NCBI RefSeq assembly: GCF_000590925.1
Contig: NZ_CP004372.1
Coordinates: forward strand, 2,895,001 to 2,959,000
Source: Roseibacterium elongatum DSM 19469
GTDB taxonomy: Bacteria > Pseudomonadota > Alphaproteobacteria > Rhodobacterales > Rhodobacteraceae
Direction: 5' to 3'
DNA length: 64,000 nt
A program made the translations under genes and the position numbers. This document shows positions 47,906 to 58,199 of the stretch, in pieces (positions within the stretch are counted from its first letter, which is position 1; each line of letters begins with the position of its first letter). The notes under the pieces were generated by a model that did not search any database, was not told the origin of the DNA, and was given only the letters and a program-made list of their open reading frames with translations.

Positions 47906-49258
47906 TCAATCCAGCGTGTCCCACCGCTCCTGCACGGCGGCGGCGACCGTGGCCGCATCCTCGCCGGTCACGTAATCCACCATGCCGGTCCAGAAGGCCC
48001 CGGCCCCGATTTCGCCCGGCATCAGGTCGGAGGCGTCGAAGCGGAACGTGGTGGCGTTCAGGAGGATCTCGTTCATGTTGCGCAGGTCGTCGCTGGCGAA
48101 GACCTCGGGGTTCACACCCGAGAACGGCGTCAGGAAGCCCGACTGCGCCATCCACACCTCGTGCGCGATGGGCGTTTGCAGGAACGCGATCAGGCCATGG
48201 GCGACCGGCGCATCCTCGGTGATGGCAAAGAGCGTGCCCGCCCCCAGAACCGGATTGCCGAGATCCCCCTCGGCATAGGCCGGGAAGTAGAAGAAGTCGC
48301 TATCGGCATCCTCGGGGAAGAAGGTGGGAATGAACGACGCCTGACGGTGCATGTAGCATTCCGGCGGGAAGGTGAAGAGGCCCGCCGGGCTGTCGCGGAA
48401 ATCGGTCGCGGCCACGGCTTCGGCCCCGCCATTGACGTAGTCTTCATTGCGGGCGAACCAGCCGAATTCCTCGATCGCCGCGACCACGGCCGGATCGTCG
48501 AACCCGATTTCATTGGCGACCCACTGGTCATAGACCTCGGGCGGCTGGGTGCGCAGCATCATGTCCTCGACCCAATCGGTCGCGGGCCAACCGGTGGCCG
48601 CGCCAGACCCCAGCCCGATGCACCAGGGCGTTGCGCCGTCATCCACGATCTGCTGCGTCAGCGCGCGCAACTCTTCCATGGTTTCGGGCACGTCGTAGCC
48701 GGCTTCGTCGAACTGCTCAGGGCTGTACCAGACCAGCGATTTCAGATCGACCTTGTAGAAGAAGCCGTAGAGCGCCTCCGCGCCGTCCGGGCCCGCATAG
48801 GACCCCAGATCGACCCAGGATTGGCCGGCGGCGTAGTTTTCGGTGATCCACGCATCCGTGCCCTCGGCCAGCGGCGTCAGGAACCCGCGCGCGGCCATGT
48901 CAGAGGCAAGGCCCGGCTGCGGGAACACGGCGATATTGGGGGCCGAGTCCGCCTGCGCGGCGATGACGATATCCTGCTCGAAACTGTCCGAGCCGGAATA
49001 CTGCACCTCGGCCCCGGTCGCGGCCGCGAAATAGGCCAGCACCGAGTTGACAAGCGCGGCATCAGCACCGGTCCAGGGGCCTGTGATGGTAAGGGTTTGC
49101 CCGGAATAGTCGTGGCTTTCCGAAAAGGCTTCGTAGCTGTCCCAGTTGAACGCGCCATCGCCCACGGGGAACATCAGCCCACCATGGGCCTCGGCCAGCG
49201 CACCGCTGGCCGACAGCGCCAGAATGGCCGCGCTGGTGAATAGACGGGTCTTCATCAT
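47906..49258 (-). CDS. aglE: Alpha-glucoside ABC transporter substrate-binding protein
   Basis: A 450-residue periplasmic protein with a signal peptide (MMKTRLFTSAAILALSASG, cleaved near ALAEA). The body has the extracellular solute-binding family 1 pattern, for example LTITGPWTGADAALVNSVL and KSLVWYSPEQFDEAGYDVPE. It delivers alpha-glucosides to AglFG. GGAGG six bases upstream supports the ATG at 49258. It is first in the operon and is divergent from the LacI-type regulator gene, with palindromic operators in between. Confidence 0.9.
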   Translation of the reverse strand: MMKTRLFTSAAILALSASGALAEAHGGLMFPVGDGAFNWDSYEAFSESHDYSGQTLTITGPWTGADAALVNSVLAYFAAATGAEVQYSGSDSFEQDIVIAAQADSAPNIAVFPQPGLASDMAARGFLTPLAEGTDAWITENYAAGQSWVDLGSYAGPDGAEALYGFFYKVDLKSLVWYSPEQFDEAGYDVPETMEELRALTQQIVDDGATPWCIGLGSGAATGWPATDWVEDMMLRTQPPEVYDQWVANEIGFDDPAVVAAIEEFGWFARNEDYVNGGAEAVAATDFRDSPAGLFTFPPECYMHRQASFIPTFFPEDADSDFFYFPAYAEGDLGNPVLGAGTLFAITEDAPVAHGLIAFLQTPIAHEVWMAQSGFLTPFSGVNPEVFASDDLRNMNEILLNATTFRFDASDLMPGEIGAGAFWTGMVDYVTGEDAATVAAAVQERWDTLD

Positions 49259-49353
49259 GAAATACCTCCCGGTTTCGGTGCCGGGGCGGTCCCCCGACAT
49301 GTTTGTTGTCCCAAGCGACCGGCCATGGATCGGGCACGAAAACCGCCCCGCCG

Positions 49354-49367
49354 CCAAAGCGCTTTGG
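49354..49367. promoter_or_regulatory. Operator 1 in the agl divergent promoter
   Basis: A perfect 14-bp palindrome CCAAAGCGCTTTGG, about 96 bp upstream of aglE. It has the centre (GCGC) and symmetry of LacI-family operators and a near copy lies at 49520-49533. Confidence 0.75.
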
Positions 49368-49519
49368 GTTGGCACAACCGTTTCGGATGCATGTGAGTCT
49401 GTCAATGCAGCATTGGTAAATTGCGGTAAAAACAGGGTTTATTTCGCAGGTGCAGAAAAAGCGGGCGGTTTGAAATCTTTGACACTTCCGGGCCTGCCCC
49501 GCTAGCGTGCCGCCAGGAC

Positions 49520-49533
49520 CCGAAGCGCTTTGG
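49520..49533. promoter_or_regulatory. Operator 2 in front of the agl regulator gene
   Basis: CCGAAGCGCTTTGG, one mismatch from operator 1, 13 bp before the start of the regulator gene. Its position suggests autoregulation, and the two sites 166 bp apart would allow looping. Confidence 0.65.
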
Positions 49534-49546
49534 AACGCATTTCGCC

Positions 49547-50585
49547 ATGAATCTCAGGCAACTGGCCGACTCGCTCGGCTTGTCCATGACCACCGTCAGC
49601 CGGGCGCTCAACGGCTACCCCGAGGTGCGCGAGGAAACCCGTGCGCGTGTTCTGGCCGCGGCCAAGGCAGCCAATTACACGCCCAACGCTCGCGCGCGGC
49701 GGCTGGCCACGGGGCGCGCCATGACCATTGGCCATGTCGTGCCGCTGACCGGGCGCGAGGAAACCGTCAATCCCATCTTTTCGGATTTCCTGGCCGGCGC
49801 CGGCGAGGTCTATGCCCGTGAAGGCTACGATCTGCTTTTGTCCATGGTCGCGGCCGAGGCGATCGACGACACCTACCGCAACCTGGCCGCCACCGGGTCG
49901 GTCGATGGCGTCATGGTGCAATCGCCCAGGGTCGAGGATCATCGCATTTCCCTGCTGCAGGACTTGAAGATGCCGTTTCTCGTCCATGGGCGAACCGGCG
50001 ATTACGGCGCCTATAGCTGGCTCGACATCGCCAATATTCGCGCCTTTCGCCGGGCGACCGAGTTTCTGCTGGACCTCGGCCATCGCCGCATCGCCCTGAT
50101 CAACGGGCAGGAAACGCTCGATTTCGCCGCCCGGCGCCGCAAGGGCATGGAGGAGGCCCTGGCGACGCGGGGCGTGACGACACAACCCGACTGGGTTCAC
50201 CAGGGGGTGATGACCGAACAGTACGGGTTCACGACCACGCGCACCCTGCTTGCGGACCCCGTGCCGCCGACGGCGATCATGTGTTCCTCGATCATTCCGG
50301 CCATGGGCGCGCGCCGGGCCATCGCCGAGGCGGGGCTTGTGCTGGGCCGCGATGTCTCGATCATCTGCCATGACGACGAGCTCTCCTATCTCGGCAATGA
50401 CGCGCTGACCTCGCCCGCGGGGCCGCCCTTTACCGCGACGCGCTCGTCGATCCGGGCCGCGGGGGCGACGCTGTGCCGAGATGCTGATCGCCCTGATCCG
50501 TGCGCCCGACCAGCCGCCGTTGCAAGAGCTTTGGGAAACCGAACTGTCACTGGGCCGCTCGACCGGCCCCGCCCCCGTGGAATAA
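49547..50585 (+). CDS. aglR: LacI family transcriptional regulator of the agl operon (one frameshift as sequenced)
   Basis: About 345 residues once one extra base is removed. The N-terminal helix-turn-helix reads LRQLADSLGLSMTTVSRALN, the hinge helix PNARARRLATG, and a periplasmic-binding-like effector domain follows (SDFLAGAGEVYAREGYDLL). Near 50471-50477 an extra base changes AGATLCEMLIALIRAP into an unrelated tail; the other frame ends with TAA at 50583-50585. Divergence from aglE and two matching palindromes point to control of aglEFGAK. The symbol is assigned by analogy with the Sinorhizobium agl locus. Confidence 0.8.
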
Positions 50586-50595
50586 GGACCCCCGC

Positions 50596-51923
50596 ATGAC
50601 CCACAGCCGCCAGGATTTTCCCGAGGGCTTCCTGTTCGGGGTCGCCACATCGGCCTACCAGATCGAGGGCCACCAGTATGGCGGCGCCGGCCCCTGTCAT
50701 TGGGACAGTTTCGCCGCCACGCCCGGCAATGTCGTCCGCGCCGAGACCGGCGCGCGTGCCTGTGACCATTATCATCGCTGGGACCAGGATCTGGACCTGA
50801 TCCGCGACCTCGGGGCCGATGTCTATCGCTTCTCGACCTCCTGGGCGCGGGTCCTGCCAGAGGGGACGGGGACGCCCAATCCCGAGGGGCTCGATTTCTA
50901 CGACAGGCTGGTCGATGGCATGCTGGCGCGCGGGATCAGGCCCGCCGCCACCCTCATCACTGGGAATTGCCGCAGCCCCTGGCCGACAAGGGGGGCTGGC
51001 GCAATGCCGACATGCCCAACTGGTTCGCCGAGTTCACGGAAACCGTCATGACGCGCATCGGCGACCGCGTCTGGTCGGCCGCCCCGATCAACGAGCCGTG
51101 GTGCGTGGGCTGGCTGTCGCATTTCGACGGGGCCCATGCGCCGGGTCTGCGCGATATCCGCGCCACCGCGCGGGCCATGCATCACGTCATGAGCAGTCAC
51201 GGACGGTCGATCGAGGTGATGCGGGGCCTGGGCATGCGCAATCTGGGGGCCGTATGCAATTTCGAATGGTCGCATCCGGCCAGCGATACGCCCCGCGATC
51301 GCGCCGCTGCCGGGCGCTACGATGCGATCTACAATCGGTTCTTCCTCGGCGGGTTGTTCAAGGGGGCCTATCCCGCCCTCGTGCTCGAGGGGCTGGAGCC
51401 GCATCTGCCCGCGGGCTGGCAAGACGATTTCGCCCTGATCGGCCAACCGCTCGACTGGATCGGTGTCAATTACTACACCCGCTCGCGCATTGCCCATGCC
51501 GAGGGCCCCTGGCCGAACTATGTCGCGGCCGATCCCGTTTTGCCAACCACGCAAATGGGGTGGGAAATCTACCCCGACGGCCTCCGTGATTTTCTGATCC
51601 GCACCGCGACCGAGTATTCCGGCGACCTTCCGATCTACGTGACCGAGAACGGAATGGCCAACCCCGATGTGGTGGGCCAGCCCGACCTCGCGCGCATCGA
51701 CTATCTCGACACCCATCTGCACGCCGTGCGGCAGGCCATCGACGCGGGCGCCCCCGTTCGTGGCTATTTCGTCTGGTCGCTGATGGACAATTACGAATGG
51801 TCGCTCGGCTACGAGAAACGGTTCGGCCTCGTTCACGTGGATTTCGACAGCTTGGCAAGAACCCCGAAAGCATCCTATGAGGCGCTGGCGCGGTGGTGGC
51901 GTCAACACCCCGACGCGCGCTGA
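50596..51923 (+). CDS. Beta-glucosidase, GH1 (one frameshift as sequenced)
   Basis: About 442 residues after restoring one missing base. The N-terminus FLFGVATSAYQIEG, the acid/base motif NEPWCVGWLSHFDGAHAPG and the nucleophile motif YVTENGMANPD are those of family 1 glycosidases. At about 50955 the expected TLYHWELPQPLADKGG reads TLITGNCRS because a T is missing, and the second half continues in another frame to TGA at 51921-51923. It is a cytoplasmic enzyme, cutting beta-glucosides or cellobiose. It lies ten bases after the regulator gene and 23 bp before glk, so the three may be cotranscribed. Confidence 0.85.
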
Positions 51924-51946
51924 CATATCGAACCGGATCCTGCCCC

Positions 51947-52897
51947 ATGCATGATGACAGCGGCCTGTCCCTCGTGGCCGATATCGGCGGCACCAACACC
52001 CGCGTCGCGCTGGCCCGCGGCCCCGTGATCGCGCCCGACAGCATCCGCCGCTTTCGCAATGCCGATCACGCGGGTCTGGCCACGGTTCTGCACGCCTATC
52101 TCGGCGCGGCCGACGTGACGCCGGCCGACATCGACGGGGTGTGCGTCGCCGCTGCGGGGCCGGTGCGCGACGGGGTCGCGCAGCTGACCAATCTCGACTG
52201 GCGCATCGACCGCGATGTGCTGGCCCAGGCCCTGACCGCCGACAAGGTCGCAGTCCTGAACGACCTGCAGGCCCAGGGCCACGCCATCGGCCATATCGCG
52301 TCCGAGAACCTGACCGCCATCCTGCCCCAGCCCAGCCATACCGAGCAGGCCGCGAAACTGGTGGTCGGCATCGGCACGGGCTTCAACGCCTGCCCGGTTT
52401 TCGACACCGGCGCGGGCCGGTTCGTGCCCCCATCCGAGGCCGGTCATGTCTCGCTACCCGCAAGCGAGGCCGCGCTCCTCCCACTGGTGCTGCAGTTGAC
52501 CGACGGGCATGGCCATGCCTCGGTCGAAGAGGTCCTGTCGGGGCGCGGGGTCAGCCGCCTGCACCGCGCCTTGCACGGGCGCGAGGCCACGCCGGGCGAC
52601 ATTCTCGCGGCGATGGCGCAGAACGAGCCGGAGGCAGTGGCGACCGGGCGCCTTTTCGTGCGGGTCATGGGCGTCGTCATCGGCGATCTGGCCCTGTCGC
52701 ATCTGCCCTTTGGCGGCATCTATCTGATCGGCGGCGTGACGCGTCACTTCCTGCCATGGCTGGGCGAGATGGGGTTCGGCGACGCCTTTCGCGACAAGGG
52801 GCGGTTTTCGGGGTTCATGGAACAGTTCGGCGTCACCGTCGTGACCGACGATTACGCCGCGCTGACCGGCTGCGCCTCGCACCTGGCGAGACTCTGA
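51947..52897 (+). CDS. glk: Glucokinase
   Basis: A 316-residue ROK-unrelated, E. coli-type glucokinase: LVADIGGTNTRVALARG at the ATP site, NLDWRIDRDVLAQAL, LVVGIGTGFNACPV and GIYLIGGVTRHFL. It phosphorylates the glucose released by AglA and the beta-glucosidase, feeding zwf. It is the third gene of the regulator-bgl-glk set. The ATG at 51947 begins MHDDSGLSLV; further upstream codons look non-coding. Confidence 0.93.
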   Translation: MHDDSGLSLVADIGGTNTRVALARGPVIAPDSIRRFRNADHAGLATVLHAYLGAADVTPADIDGVCVAAAGPVRDGVAQLTNLDWRIDRDVLAQALTADKVAVLNDLQAQGHAIGHIASENLTAILPQPSHTEQAAKLVVGIGTGFNACPVFDTGAGRFVPPSEAGHVSLPASEAALLPLVLQLTDGHGHASVEEVLSGRGVSRLHRALHGREATPGDILAAMAQNEPEAVATGRLFVRVMGVVIGDLALSHLPFGGIYLIGGVTRHFLPWLGEMGFGDAFRDKGRFSGFMEQFGVTVVTDDYAALTGCASHLARL

Positions 52898-52900
52898 AAA

Positions 52901-52957
52901 CCGGGGGGCGGAAATCTCGAGATTTCCGGTCGGAAAACGCGCGTTTTCCGCCCCCGG
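52901..52957. repeat. Twin palindrome element (nested), between glk and putR
   Basis: Two perfect 20-bp palindromes, with arms CGGAAATCTC (52909-52918, mirror 52919-52928) and CGGAAAACGC (52931-52940, mirror 52941-52950), stand two bases apart. The outer flanks CCGGGGG and CCCCCGG also pair, so the whole block can fold as one large imperfect hairpin or as a three-way junction. It lies between convergent genes and may terminate both. Confidence 0.85.
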
Positions 52958-52963
52958 CCGACG

Positions 52964-53425
52964 TCACAGCGCGGCATCCTTGACCGCCTGCATCGACACA
53001 TGGGTCGAGGTCGAGGCCAGATAGGGCAGGTTCGACACGACCTCGGCCAGCACGTCGCGATAGGCGCGCATGTCGCGGCAGCGGATTTTCAGCAGATAAT
53101 CGAACTGCCCCGCGATCAGGTGACACTGCTCGATCTCGGGCGCGGCCTGCACGGCGGCGTTGAAGGCCGTCAGCGCCGCCTCGCGCGTGTCGGTCAGGCG
53201 CACTTCGACAAAGGCCACATGGTCCCGGTCCAGCTTGGCCGGGTCGAGCAAAGCCCGATACCCGAGAATGACCCCGTCGCGTTCCAACCGGCGCAGCCGC
53301 GCCTGCGTCGGGCTTTTGGACAGACCGACCCGGCGCGCGATCTCGGTGATCGGCAGGCGGCCATCGCGGCTGAGCACGTCGAGGATCTTGCGGTCGAATG
53401 GATCAAGCAGCCCTGTATCAGACAT
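52964..53425 (-). CDS. putR: Lrp/AsnC family regulator (PutR-like)
   Basis: A 153-residue Lrp/AsnC regulator with the N-terminal helix-turn-helix ITEIARRVGLSKSPTQARLRR and a C-terminal RAM ligand-binding domain (HVAFVEVRLTDTREAALTAF; IAGQFDYLLKIRCRDMRAYR). It is divergent from putA by 129 bp, the arrangement of PutR, which activates putA in response to proline in related alphaproteobacteria. The function is inferred from family and position. The ATG at 53425 removes a cysteine-rich, poorly supported extension. Confidence 0.88.
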   Translation of the reverse strand: MSDTGLLDPFDRKILDVLSRDGRLPITEIARRVGLSKSPTQARLRRLERDGVILGYRALLDPAKLDRDHVAFVEVRLTDTREAALTAFNAAVQAAPEIEQCHLIAGQFDYLLKIRCRDMRAYRDVLAEVVSNLPYLASTSTHVSMQAVKDAAL

Positions 53426-53554
53426 CTGTCTTCCCTTCCTCCGGATGCATTTCAGGAAAAGCGCCCCCAAAACCCAACAGTCAAGGAAATTCGCCTGTGC
53501 AGACTGCTGTACCCTGTTTCAAACGCCGGCCCGTCCGAGAACAGAGGTTTCGCG

Positions 53555-56500
53555 ATGCCCTATGACCTGCCCCCGTCCCTTCGCCACCTGTCCGACCTGC
53601 GCGCGGACGTGCGGGCCGCGCATTATGCCGACGAGGACGGGATCCTCGGGGCGCTGATCGGGCGTCATGCCCCCGATGCGGGCATGCGGGCGGCCGCAGT
53701 GACGCGCGCCGCGCGCCTCGTCACCGCCTTGCGCAATGACAGCCGCCCCGGCCTGATGGAGCTGTTTTTGGCCGAATACGGCCTGTCCACCCGTGAAGGC
53801 GTGGCCCTGATGTGCCTGGCCGAGGCGCTGTTGCGGGTGCCCGACGCGCCCACGATCGACGCGCTGATCGAGGACAAGATCGCCCCCTCGGCATGGGGCC
53901 ATCACCTCGGGAAATCCTCCTCCTCGCTGGTCAATGCCTCGACCTGGGCGCTGATGCTGACGGGGCGGGTGCTACAGGATGGCGAGGGCATGGCCAACGT
54001 GCTGCGCGGTGCGGTGCGCCGTTTGGGCGAGCCGGTGATCCGCGCCGCCGTGGGCCGCGCCATGCGCGAAATGGGCCGCCAGTTCGTGCTGGGCGAGACC
54101 ATTCCCGACGCCATGGCCCGCGCCGCCACGCAAGAGGCCGAGGGCTACACCTATTCCTATGACATGCTAGGCGAGGCGGCGATGACCGCCGCCGACGCCG
54201 CGGCCTATTTCGATGCCTATGCGCAGGCGATCGCAGGGTTGGCGGCGGCCTGCCGGTCCGACGATATCCGGGCCAATCCCGGCATCTCGATCAAGCTGTC
54301 TGCCCTGCACCCCCGCTACGAGGCCGCACAGCGCGACCGTGTCATGGCCGAACTTGTGCCGCGCGTGCGCCGCCTCGCGCGGGCGGCCTGTGCCGCCGGG
54401 ATGGGCCTGAACATCGACGCCGAAGAGGCCGACCGCCTGGACCTTTCGCTCGATGTCATTGCGGCTGTGCTGGCCGACGACGCCCTGTCGGGGTGGGACG
54501 GGTTCGGCGTGGTGGTGCAAGCCTATGGCAAACGGGCCGCGCCGCTGCTGGATTGGCTTCATGCCCTGGCCGAGGGGCTGGACCGACGCATCATGGTGCG
54601 CCTTGTGAAAGGGGCCTATTGGGATACCGAGATCAAGCGCGCCCAGGTCGAGGGGCTGCCGGGTTTCCCGGTCTTCACGCGCAAGGTGGCGACCGATGTC
54701 TCGTATCTGTGCAACGCCCGCAAGCTCTTGGGCATGACCGACCGGATCTATCCGCAATTCGCCACGCACAACGCCCATTCGGTGGCCGCGATCCTCGAGA
54801 TGGCCGATGACCCCACGGCCTTCGAGTTTCAGCGCCTGCACGGGATGGGCGAGGCGCTGCATGATCTGGTGCGCCAGCAGAATGGTACGCGCTGCCGGAT
54901 CTACGCGCCTGTCGGTGCGCATCGCGACCTGTTGGCCTACCTTGTCCGGCGGCTGCTGGAGAACGGCGCCAATTCCAGCTTCGTGCATCAGGTTCTGGAT
55001 GCCGAGGTGCCCGTCGAAACGGTCGCCGCCGACCCGTTCGACGCGCTCGACCGGGCCGCCGCAAACCCGGCCGTGACCCCGCCCGAGGACCTGTTCGGCC
55101 CATCGCGGCGCAATTCGCAGGGCTTCGACCTTGCCGATCCGATGACCCTGGCCCGGATCGACGCCGCCCGCGCGCCCTCTGCGACGGCCCGCTGGCAGGC
55201 CGCCCCGCTCTTGGCCGGCCCTGCGCAGGGCGGCCCGGTGCACCCTGTTGCAAACCCGGCGCGCCCCGATGATCGCCCCGGCGACGTGCAGGAAAGCTCT
55301 GCTGCCGATATCGAGACGGCCCTGGCCGCCGCCGCTCCCTGGGCCGCGCCCGCCCCCGCCCGTGCCGCGGTGCTGCGCCGTGCCGCCGATCTCTACGAGG
55401 CCCATCACGGCGAGATCTTCGCCCTGCTCGCGCGCGAAGCGGGCAAGACCCTGCCCGACGCGGTGGGCGAGTTGCGCGAGGCCGTCGATTTCCTGCGCTA
55501 CTATGCCGACCAGGCCGAGGGGCTGGAGGCCCCCGCGCGCGGCGTGTTCACCTGTATCAGCCCGTGGAACTTTCCGCTGGCGATCTTCACCGGCCAGATC
55601 GCCGCGGCCTTGGCGGCGGGCAATGCCGTGCTGGCCAAACCGGCCGAGACGACGGCCCTGATCGCGCACCGCGCGGTGCAATTGATGCATCAAGCCGGCG
55701 TGCCGCGCGCGGCGCTGCAATTGCTGCCCGGCACAGGGGCCGAGGTGGGGGCGGCCCTGACCGCGGATGCGCGTATCGCCGGCGTGTGTTTCACCGGGTC
55801 CACCGCCACGGCGCAGGGCATCAACCGCGCCATGGCCACGCATCTGGCGCCCGACGCGCCGCTGATCGCCGAAACCGGCGGGTTGAACGCGATGGTCGTC
55901 GACTCGACCGCGTTGCCGGAACAGGCGGTTCGCGACATCCTCGCCTCGGCCTTTCAATCGGCCGGGCAGCGCTGCTCGGCGCTGCGCTTGCTTTATGTGC
56001 AGGAGGATGTCGCTGACGGCGTCATCGAGATGCTCAAGGCCGCGATGTCCGAGCTGTCCCTTGGCGATCCGTGGCATCTGAAGACCGATATCGGGCCGGT
56101 CGTCACCGCCGAGGCCGCCACGGACATCATGGAGCACATCGCGGCGTTTCGCGCCGACGGTCGCGTGATCGCCGAACTGTCCCGGCCCGCCCAAGGCCAT
56201 GTCGTGCCCCCGACCCTTCTGTCCCTGCCCGGCGGCATCGCGGATCTGCAACGCGAGGTGTTCGGCCCCGTGCTGCATGTGGCCACCTACAAGGCGCGCG
56301 ATCTGGACAGGATCATCGCCGAGGTCAACGCCAAGGGCTTCGGCCTGACCTTTGGCCTGCACAGCCGCATCGACGACCGGGTGCAACAGGTCTGCGGCGC
56401 GATCCGCGTGGGCAATACCTATGTCAATCGCAACCAGATCGGGGCCGTGGTCGGCAGCCAGCCCTTCGGCGGCGAGGGGCTTTCGGGCACCGGCCCCAAG

Positions 56501-57059
56501 GCCGGCGGGCCGCATTACCTTGCCCGGTTCGCGCAGGCGGCCCGCCACATCGACCCGGCCGATGCGCCCCCGCCCGCGACCCAAGTGACCCGTGACGCCC
56601 TTGACGCCGCGCTGGCCGCCTTGCCCGATCCGCGCGACACCACCCTGTCAACCGAGGTCATGCCCGGCCCGACCGGCGAGTCGAACCGCCTGAGCACGCA
56701 TCCGCGGGGCCGTGTCCTGTCGCCTCGGCCCCACGGCCCAGGCCGCCGAGGCCCAGGCCCGCCTGGCCCGCGCGGCCGGGTGCAGCGCCCTGGCCGTCGC
56801 CCCCGGCGTGGCCGAGGGGCTGTCCGGCACCGTACCGCCCGACTGGTTGGCGACCCTTGGCCGCATCGAGGCGGTGATCTGCTGGGCCGATGAGGCAGTG
56901 CTGCGCCCCATCGCGCGGGCCTTGGCGGATCGCGACGGCGCAATCGTGCCGCTGATCAGCGAGGCCGACCCGGCGGACCACCTGATCCTCGAGCGGCATT
57001 TGTGCATCGACACCACCGCCGCAGGGGGCAACGCGCAGCTTTTGGCCGCGGCCGGGTAA
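53555..57059 (+). CDS. putA: Bifunctional proline dehydrogenase / glutamate-semialdehyde dehydrogenase PutA (one frameshift as sequenced)
   Basis: About 1,167 residues after removing one extra base. The N-terminal half is the FAD proline dehydrogenase barrel (ISIKLSALHPRYEAAQ, GFGVVVQAYGKRAAPLL, MVRLVKGAYWDTEIKRAQ, FATHNAHSVAAIL); the C-terminal half is the NAD aldehyde dehydrogenase with Glu in APLIAETGGLNAMVV and catalytic Cys in FQSAGQRCSALRLLY. There is no ribbon-helix-helix domain at the N-terminus, so it does not repress itself; PutR is next door. At about 56719-56721 one base is inserted, so the last 113 residues (LGPTAQAAEAQARLARAAG onward) sit in another frame. It oxidises proline to glutamate at the membrane. 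Confidence 0.93.
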
Positions 57060-57346
57060 CGCAAAGGCCGCGAGGGCGCGACCATGCGCGTTCGGGGGCT
57101 GTCCACCGGGCTATGCAGCGGCGCCATGGCGCGCTGGCAACGGCCATATCTGCGGTTTTCATTGCTCTTTCAAAAGTTTGGCAGGCGGCGCTCAGGTTGC
57201 GGGCCCGACGGGACGTCCAGACTTGTCCACAGCGTGTGCCTGCGGCCCCGCCCGGCCGCAAAAAGGACCGCGCGGCACCGGTCATTGACGCCCGCCGACA
57301 ATCGCGGTCTAGATCGCCCCGATCATCACCGGACGGGGACAGCCGA

Positions 57347-58199
57347 ATGGCGCGGCGCATCGACATCGGCATCGACGGAGGTGGCACCGGCTGCCGGGTG
57401 GCGCTGTCGGTCGATGGGGCCGAGCCTGTCGAGGCCCGTGGCGGCCCGGCCAACATCGTCACCGACCCGGACGTGGCCGAAAGCCTCGATCCGCGCCGCC
57501 CTGCGCGAGGCCGTGTCAGCGGCCGGGCTGCAGATGGCCGATCTGACGGACCTGCCGGGCGCGCGGGTTTGCGCGGGCCTTGCGGGCGCGCGGTTGCCCG
57601 GCATGGCCGATGCGTTCGCCAACCGGCTGCCCTTTCCGGCCCAGGTGGTCGATGACAGCGTCACAGCCCTGGCCGGGGCGCTGGGGGGCGCGGACGGTAC
57701 GCTGGCCAGTTTGGGCACCGGATCGTTCTTCATTCGCAAAGCCGCGGGATCGATCCGCCACGTTGGGGGCTGGGGGGCCCAGCTGGGCGATGAGGGCTCG
57801 GCCGCCTGGATGGGGCGGCGGGCCCTGTCGCTCAGCCTGCGGGTAGCCGATGGCCGACTGCCGGACGACCCTTTGGCACAGGCCCTGATCGCGGCGACGC
57901 CGCCGCATCCCGTGCTGTTTGCGCGCGCGGCCAGCCCCGGCGATTTCGCGCAACTGGCGCGTCTGGTGCTGCGGCACGCGGACACCCCGATGGCCAAACG
58001 CCTGATCGCCGACACCTGCACCGCGTTGAGCGACGGGGTGCGCGACGTGGGCCATCGCCCCGGCGAGGCGTTGGTGCTGACTGGCGGTCTTGGGGATCTG
58101 CTGCGCCCCCATCTGCCGACGGAACTGCGCGCGGCCTGCCGCCCCCCGTTGGGCCGCCCGCTGGACGGTGCACTGTCCTTGGCGCGGGGCCTGCCATGA
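57347..58199 (+). CDS. BadF/BadG-type sugar kinase, probable N-acetylglucosamine kinase (one frameshift as sequenced)
   Basis: About 283 residues once one extra A is removed from the run at 57480-57482. It opens with the ASKHA phosphate motif IDIGIDGGGTGCRVALSVDG, continues VVDDSVTALAGALGG, TLASLGTGSFFIRK and GGWGAQLGDEGSAAWMGR, and ends LVLTGGLGDLLRPHLP. This is the BadF/BadG/BcrA/BcrD family, and the four-base overlap with nagA makes an N-acetylglucosamine kinase the best reading. As sequenced, the first 45 codons are in one frame and the rest in another. Confidence 0.75.

Noticed and set aside
43158..49243. Long plus-strand frames of 815 and 848 codons opposite the agl operon
   Set aside because: Antisense shadows of aglK, aglA, aglG, aglF and aglE; no recognisable domain.
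54167..56584. An 805-codon minus-strand frame opposite putA
   Set aside because: The same antisense effect; putA on the other strand has complete catalytic motifs throughout.
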